From IMG/VR virus record IMGVR_UViG_3300009157_000009, positions 1 through 38,600 of that record: DNA of 38,600 nucleotides. One strand, given 5' to 3'. The DNA is from a virus. A program made the position numbers and the translations under genes. The notes beneath the pieces are model-generated. The model saw nothing but the letters and a program-made list of their open reading frames with translations, ran no database searches and was not told where the DNA came from. Shown here one piece after another: positions 34,323-38,600 of the stretch. The stretch's first letter is position 1; every line of letters begins with the position of its first letter.

Positions 34323-36209
34323 ATGGACTACGGCGACACGCAGCGGCGAGCAGAGTTCTGGTGGGACGCCCCGAAGGGCGCGGTGGGCATGGCGGTCATC
34401 CGCATGGCCGACAGCATCGTGAACCAGCAGCGCGCCCAGCGGGAGGACACGCGCTTCTACATGGACTTGTGCAGCAACTCCAACACCGCGGGCAATGACA
34501 CCTACGCGCTGCTCTCGAACGGGAAGCGCTGGGGGTGGGACCGTAAGATGAGGCAAAACATCTGCGCGGCGGGCGTCGACACGGCGTCCTCGCTCATCGC
34601 GCAGAACCGTACCGCGCCCATGTACCTGACGAGCCTGGGCGACTTCACGCTGTCGCGGAAGGCCGAGCAGCGCTCGCGAGTCTTGCACAGTCAGTTCTAC
34701 GACCTCGGTATCTACCGCAACATGCCCGAGGCGTGGCGCGACGGCGGGGAGACGGGCACGGGCCACCTCTGCGGCTGCGTGCGCAACGGGCGGCCGTACG
34801 TCGAGCGCTGCCTGCCGAACGAAGTGCTGGTCGATGACATGGACGGCCGCTATCGCTCGCCGCGCTCCATGTACCGAGTGCACTTCGTGGCGCGGGAGCA
34901 GCTCCGAAAGCTGTACAAGGACGCGGAGGGCATCAAGGAAAGCGGCGGGCCGTCTGCCCACGACTACATCGACTTCAACTTGCGCACGGACGCGTGCGTG
35001 GACCGCGTGCGCGTCCTTGAGGCCTGGCACCTGCCCAGCGTCTCGGGTGGCGACGACGGGCGGCACGTCATCTGCACAGACAAGGTGGTGCTCCGAGACG
35101 AACTCTGGACGCGTGACCGCTTCCCGTTCGTCCGCCTCACCTATGCGGAGCGGCGCATCGGCTACTACGGGCAGGGGCTGTGCGAGCGGCTTGCGGGCGC
35201 CCAGATCCAGCTCAACGAAGTGAACGACACCATTCGTGACTGCCAGCGACTCCTAAGCAACGCGATGATCTGGACCGACGAGAATGACACCCTCGCGTGG
35301 GAGGAGCTCACGAACATGCCCGGGCAGCATCTGCAGTCCCGCGTGCCACCGCAGCTCTTGCGCTGGGAGGCGACACCGGGCGACCTGTTCCGGGAGCGTC
35401 AGGTCATCAAAGAAGACGCCTTCGACCAGGAGGGCCTGTCCGCCTCCATGATCTCCGGCGACGGCGGCAGCGCCGGCCTCTCGAGCGGCCGTGCCATCCG
35501 CGCGGAGGACGACGTGCGCTCGCGGCGTCACATCGACCCCACGCGCCGGCTCGAGTACGCGTACCTCGACGTCACGCAGCTGATCAGCGACCTCAACGAC
35601 GAGTGTGCCGAGCTTGACCCGGACTACGTGGTCACGGGGCGCGCGCGGTTCGGGCGTCAGACCTTCCTGCGCACCAGCAAGTGGAAAGAGCTCGAGCTGC
35701 CGGACGGGGACGTCAGGGTGAATATGTTCCCCATGGCAGCCCTCCCGACCACGGTGCAGGGCAAGTTCGCCGCGGTGGACGAGTGGATCCAGGGGGGCTT
35801 TGTGAGCCGGCCCCAGGCGCTCGACCTGATGGAGTTCCCCGATATCGACGCGTGGCAGCAGCTCGAGAATGCCAACATCGACCTCGTACGCTGGCAAATC
35901 GAACGGCTGCTGGACTTGGCCGAGGGCGAGCCGGGCGAGTTGCCGATCGAAAACCAGGACATCCCCATGGCCGTGAAGTTCATCAACCAAGCCTTTCTGG
36001 TCGCCTACCGCATGCAGGCGCCCGCCCACGTGCAGCTCGCGTTCCAGACGTACTTGGCCTACGCGAAGCAGCTCACGGACAAGCTCGCCGCGGAGGAGGC
36101 CGCCCAGGCGGCGCCCCCGCCCGAGTCCATGGGCCCCGCCGCCCTGGACCAGAACGCCGCCGCCGCGGCCCAGCTCGCCGCTCCGCCGGCAGGAGGGATG
36201 GCAGCATGA
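34323..36209 (+). CDS. Portal (head-tail connector) protein
   Basis: This 628-residue protein starts with ATG 34323 behind AAGGAGGA. It has typical podovirus portal features: long N-terminal helices, a central Arg- and Asn-rich clip and stem region (AGAQIQLNEVNDTIRDCQRLL), and RRHIDPTRRLEYAYLDVTQLISDLN, with a C-terminal helical, Ala-rich crown. It forms the dodecameric ring for DNA entry and exit. It lies directly before scaffold and capsid genes, the expected order. The scaffold start overlaps its stop. Confidence 0.8.
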   Translation: MDYGDTQRRAEFWWDAPKGAVGMAVIRMADSIVNQQRAQREDTRFYMDLCSNSNTAGNDTYALLSNGKRWGWDRKMRQNICAAGVDTASSLIAQNRTAPMYLTSLGDFTLSRKAEQRSRVLHSQFYDLGIYRNMPEAWRDGGETGTGHLCGCVRNGRPYVERCLPNEVLVDDMDGRYRSPRSMYRVHFVAREQLRKLYKDAEGIKESGGPSAHDYIDFNLRTDACVDRVRVLEAWHLPSVSGGDDGRHVICTDKVVLRDELWTRDRFPFVRLTYAERRIGYYGQGLCERLAGAQIQLNEVNDTIRDCQRLLSNAMIWTDENDTLAWEELTNMPGQHLQSRVPPQLLRWEATPGDLFRERQVIKEDAFDQEGLSASMISGDGGSAGLSSGRAIRAEDDVRSRRHIDPTRRLEYAYLDVTQLISDLNDECAELDPDYVVTGRARFGRQTFLRTSKWKELELPDGDVRVNMFPMAALPTTVQGKFAAVDEWIQGGFVSRPQALDLMEFPDIDAWQQLENANIDLVRWQIERLLDLAEGEPGELPIENQDIPMAVKFINQAFLVAYRMQAPAHVQLAFQTYLAYAKQLTDKLAAEEAAQAAPPPESMGPAALDQNAAAAAQLAAPPAGGMAA

Positions 36210-37234
36210 GCGACGTAACAGCCCCCACGGCGCCCGCAGGCGCCCCGCCCACGCCCGCAGACGGCGCAGCCGCCCCAGCGCCTGCCCCGGAACCCGGAGC
36301 GCCCCAGAACGCCATCGAGGCCATCCTTGCCAAGCGCCAGGCCAAGGAGGCCGCCGCCGCGAAGGAGGAGCCGGCCGACAAGCCCGGCGACCCGCCCAAG
36401 GATGGGGACAACCCCGCGCCGCCCGAGGACAAGGGCCTGTCGCTCAAGCACGCCCAGCTCAAATCCGACCACCGCAAGGTGCTGGCCGAACGCGAGGCGC
36501 TCAAGGCGGAGATGGCTGCCGCCGCGAAGGAGCGGGACGAACTCAAGGCCATGTGGGCGCCCGGCAAAAACCACCTCGCCGCGCTCGAGAAGGCCGTGGG
36601 CAAGCCCTTCAAGCAGATCATGGAGGACGCCGCGCGGGGCGCCTACGACCAGCGCAACGCCCTCCCGCCCGAGCAGCAGGCGAAGCTCGATGCCTTCGAC
36701 CGCTGGAAGCAGGAGCAGGAGACCGAGAAGGCGCAGAAGCAGGCCGCGGCCGCTCGAGCCGAGGACGAGGGCGTGGCGGCCGAGTTCATGAAAGCGAACA
36801 CGGACAAATACCCGCTGTTCGCGCTGAGCGGATTCGCGGCCGAGGACCTGGTGGAGCGGGCCTACGCCGAGTTGAAAGAGGGCAGGCAGCCCAACTTCGA
36901 CGCCCTGGCCAAGCAGGCCGAGGACTACGCCGTGGCGAACCTGGACAAGTTCTTCGGCCGGGCGGAGCTGCTGAGCGTGCTTGTCAAGCGTCCCAATGTG
37001 CGACAGTCTTTGCTCCAGGCCCTTGGCCTCAGCGAGAACAATGCGGCGCGCCCCGCAAGCAGTACGCAGGGCGGAAGCGGTGCCGGGACTGGTCCCCGGA
37101 CGCTCACCCACACATCGACGCAAGAGTCCCCAGTACCGCCCGAATCCCCCCCGAATGACGAGGAGGAGGACTGGATGGCTGGGGCCAAGGCGCGGCTCGC
37201 TCAGTACAAGCAACACGGCCGGATAGGCCGGTAA
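36206..37234 (+). CDS. Scaffold protein
   Basis: This 342-residue protein is from ATG 36206. The N-terminal 60 residues are Pro/Ala-rich and disordered. Residues 80-200 are a long coiled coil (LKSDHRKVLAEREALKAEMAAAAKERDELKAM; EQETEKAQKQAAAARAEDEG). The C-terminal end is basic (ARLAQYKQHGRIGR), as scaffolds need for capsid binding. Position between portal and capsid supports the call. It is presumably absent from mature heads. Confidence 0.75.
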   Translation: MSDVTAPTAPAGAPPTPADGAAAPAPAPEPGAPQNAIEAILAKRQAKEAAAAKEEPADKPGDPPKDGDNPAPPEDKGLSLKHAQLKSDHRKVLAEREALKAEMAAAAKERDELKAMWAPGKNHLAALEKAVGKPFKQIMEDAARGAYDQRNALPPEQQAKLDAFDRWKQEQETEKAQKQAAAARAEDEGVAAEFMKANTDKYPLFALSGFAAEDLVERAYAELKEGRQPNFDALAKQAEDYAVANLDKFFGRAELLSVLVKRPNVRQSLLQALGLSENNAARPASSTQGGSGAGTGPRTLTHTSTQESPVPPESPPNDEEEDWMAGAKARLAQYKQHGRIGR

Positions 37235-37251
37235 CCCTCCATGTGTCCTGT

Positions 37252-37273
37252 GCGAGCCGCTGAGGTGGCTCGC
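37252..37273 (+). promoter_or_regulatory. Hairpin presenting the capsid gene's Shine-Dalgarno in its loop
   Basis: GCGAGCC (37252-37258) pairs perfectly with GGCTCGC (37267-37273). The 8-base loop GCTGAGGT contains GAGGT, which is the only ribosome site before ATG 37276. The stem ends 2 bases before the start codon. It could display or hide the site and so set capsid yield. Confidence 0.45.
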
Positions 37274-37275
37274 CC

Positions 37276-38514
37276 ATGGCAACGACCCAGACGACTGATG
37301 TCAGCTACATCAGCAAAGTCATCTACAAGGACGGCATTCAGCAGAAGCAGATCGTGCGCGATAAGGCCCTGCTGACTGCGACCAAGCACAACACGAAGTT
37401 CACCTCGGCCGAGGGCATCAAGGTCCCGATCCTGTACGGCACGGGGCAGGGCGCGTCTGCAACCGTGGCGAACGCCGCGAGTAACGCGTCGCCTGACGCG
37501 GGCGAGGCCTTCACGGTCACGCAGGCGACCTACTACACCAATTTCGACATCCACGGCAAGGTCGTGCGCAACGCCCTGAAGGGCAATGACGACTCGTACT
37601 TCCTCCAGCAGCTCAAGCTGGCGATGGACAACGCCCAGGAGACGATGGGCTCGGAGCTCAACCGTCAGGCCTTCGGCACGTCCGCGGGCTGGCGTGCGCG
37701 CGTCGGTGGGGCGGCTCCCACCGGCAGCACCATCGTGCTCGCGAACCCGCAGGACGCGGTGTTCTTCGAGAAGAACATGATCGTGGTGTTCGCGGCGACG
37801 CCCACTGGCGCCATCAAGGCGGGCACGCCGGGCTCCGCCAAGATCCTGAAGGTTGACACCGCTACGGGCATTCTGACCGTGGACGGCGTCATCACCGTGC
37901 TCATCACCTCGCCCGCTGCCGGTGACTACATCTACCGTCAGGGCGACGCGCAGAACAACGCCGCGAGCGGTCTCCTGGCGTCAGGCCTCGCGGACTGGAA
38001 CCCGGAGACGGTGACCGCGACGCCGTTCTTTGGCGTGGACCGCACCTCGTTCCCGAGCCGGCTCGCGGGCGTGCGCTACCCGGGCCAGAACGACCCCCTC
38101 GAGACCGTATTCATCAAGGCCATGGCGGCAGGTCGCGCGGAGGTCGGCAGCGGCTTCAAGAAGGGCGACTTGTTCCTCAACCCCATCAACTTCGCCGCCA
38201 TCCAGTCCTCGAAGGAGGGCGGGCGGTGGATCACGGAGCCGAGCTCGTACGGCATCGGCATCGACAAGTTCCAGATCGGGGCGTTCAAGTTCGTCGAAGA
38301 CGCCATGTGTCCGGTCAACGTCGCGCACATGGTGGCGGACGGCGCGTTCGAGCGTGCGAGCTGCGGCGACGCGCCTTACTGGAATAACTTCGACGGGGCG
38401 GACATGTGGCTCGACCGCGCCACGGACCAATACAAAGGCCAGCTCGTCCACGACGGTAACTTCATCGCCGTGCACCCGCAGCAACTCATGCGCATCGCCA
38501 TCCAGCCGGCGTGA
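37276..38514 (+). CDS. Major capsid protein
   Basis: This 412-residue protein has features of the HK97-type capsid fold in podoviruses: an N-terminal arm (residues 1-45), the strand-rich E-loop-like part (GIKVPILYGTGQGASATVANA), a helical spine (YFLQQLKLAMDNAQETMGSELNRQAF), an inserted beta domain (about 140-230) and a P-domain with FLNPINFAAIQSSKEGGRWI. It ends in QQLMRIAIQPA. It is preceded by the scaffold gene. The start is 37276; the only nearby alternative is inside the hairpin. Its 3' end is repeated at 1-37 by circularity. Confidence 0.85.
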   Translation: MATTQTTDVSYISKVIYKDGIQQKQIVRDKALLTATKHNTKFTSAEGIKVPILYGTGQGASATVANAASNASPDAGEAFTVTQATYYTNFDIHGKVVRNALKGNDDSYFLQQLKLAMDNAQETMGSELNRQAFGTSAGWRARVGGAAPTGSTIVLANPQDAVFFEKNMIVVFAATPTGAIKAGTPGSAKILKVDTATGILTVDGVITVLITSPAAGDYIYRQGDAQNNAASGLLASGLADWNPETVTATPFFGVDRTSFPSRLAGVRYPGQNDPLETVFIKAMAAGRAEVGSGFKKGDLFLNPINFAAIQSSKEGGRWITEPSSYGIGIDKFQIGAFKFVEDAMCPVNVAHMVADGAFERASCGDAPYWNNFDGADMWLDRATDQYKGQLVHDGNFIAVHPQQLMRIAIQPA

Positions 38515-38600
38515 AAGGAGTCATGCTGTGGCGAACTTTCTCAAGAAGATGCTCAGGGCCTACGGACCCGACCGGGTACAGGCCTCTTGCCAGTTCACGA
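38478..38600. repeat. Terminal direct repeat, right copy
   Basis: These 123 bases are identical to 1-123. The left-end gene (51-407) therefore starts again here at GTG 38528. Confidence 0.95.
38528..38600 (+). CDS. Small beta-rich head-region protein, first 24 codons (partial)
   Basis: This is a duplicate of the start of the gene at 51-407 produced by the circular overlap. The reading begins MANFLKKMLRAYGPDR and runs off the window end. Confidence 0.9.
   Translation, partial: MANFLKKMLRAYGPDRVQASCQFT

Noticed and set aside
36059-37282. Minus-strand frame of 407 codons under the scaffold gene
   Set aside because: It is the antisense of a coherent scaffold reading: Leu/Gly/Arg-rich with no ribosome site.

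Overview
This window is one complete, circular genome of a temperate, podovirus-like (short-tailed) phage, cut open just before the stop of its major capsid gene. The last 123 bases repeat the first 123 exactly, so the unique genome is about 38,477 bp. It is GC-rich, its genes are packed head to tail, and start and stop codons often overlap (ATGA, GTGA, TGATG). No host gene flanks it. The host is not named by any gene. Two lipoprotein genes in a Myxococcota-like style, and an attachment site that looks like the 3' half of tRNA-Thr(CGT), make a delta-proteobacterial (Myxococcota-like) host my best guess; this is inference.

The layout is lambda-like around a divergent switch at 26,419-26,555. 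Rightward (+) from the switch come a Cro-like protein, a structured non-coding stretch with nut-like elements, a replication initiator with iteron-like repeats inside its gene, a DnaB-type helicase, a nin-like run of about a dozen very small genes (zinc ribbons, single-span membrane proteins, a PD-(D/E)XK endonuclease), the small terminase, a GNAT-like protein, portal, scaffold and major capsid. Through the circular join this continues with head and tail genes (adaptor, 1,040-residue nozzle-like protein, four internal-virion-type proteins), the large terminase, a lectin-like fibre candidate and a lipoprotein gene ending at 14,496. The two terminase genes are about 16 kb apart.

Leftward (-) from the switch come a CI-like HTH repressor, small early genes, an ERF single-strand annealing protein paired with a PD-(D/E)XK exonuclease, more small coupled genes, and a tyrosine integrase with attP just beyond its 3' end. 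Past attP lies an island (about 14.07-17.65 kb) of mostly separately transcribed small genes: zinc ribbon, ribbon-helix-helix protein, two tiny proteins behind near-identical promoters, an HNH endonuclease, and a Cys-rich exported protein with a coiled-coil partner. Most gaps in the island hold a copy of one 17-bp dyad family (half-site TGTTNAC or TGTAGAC), and two identical perfect copies bracket the island. Next to it sits a gene for a NUMOD4-HNH-HTH protein whose HNH core appears to lack its first catalytic histidine, a candidate regulator of these sites.

The most unusual signals are this operator-studded island, the absence of a visible Shine-Dalgarno before the first leftward early gene, the CI-like gene and the cro-like gene (two of them with a palindrome touching the start codon), and the nut-like repeats after cro. 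No endolysin, holin or spanin could be recognised.
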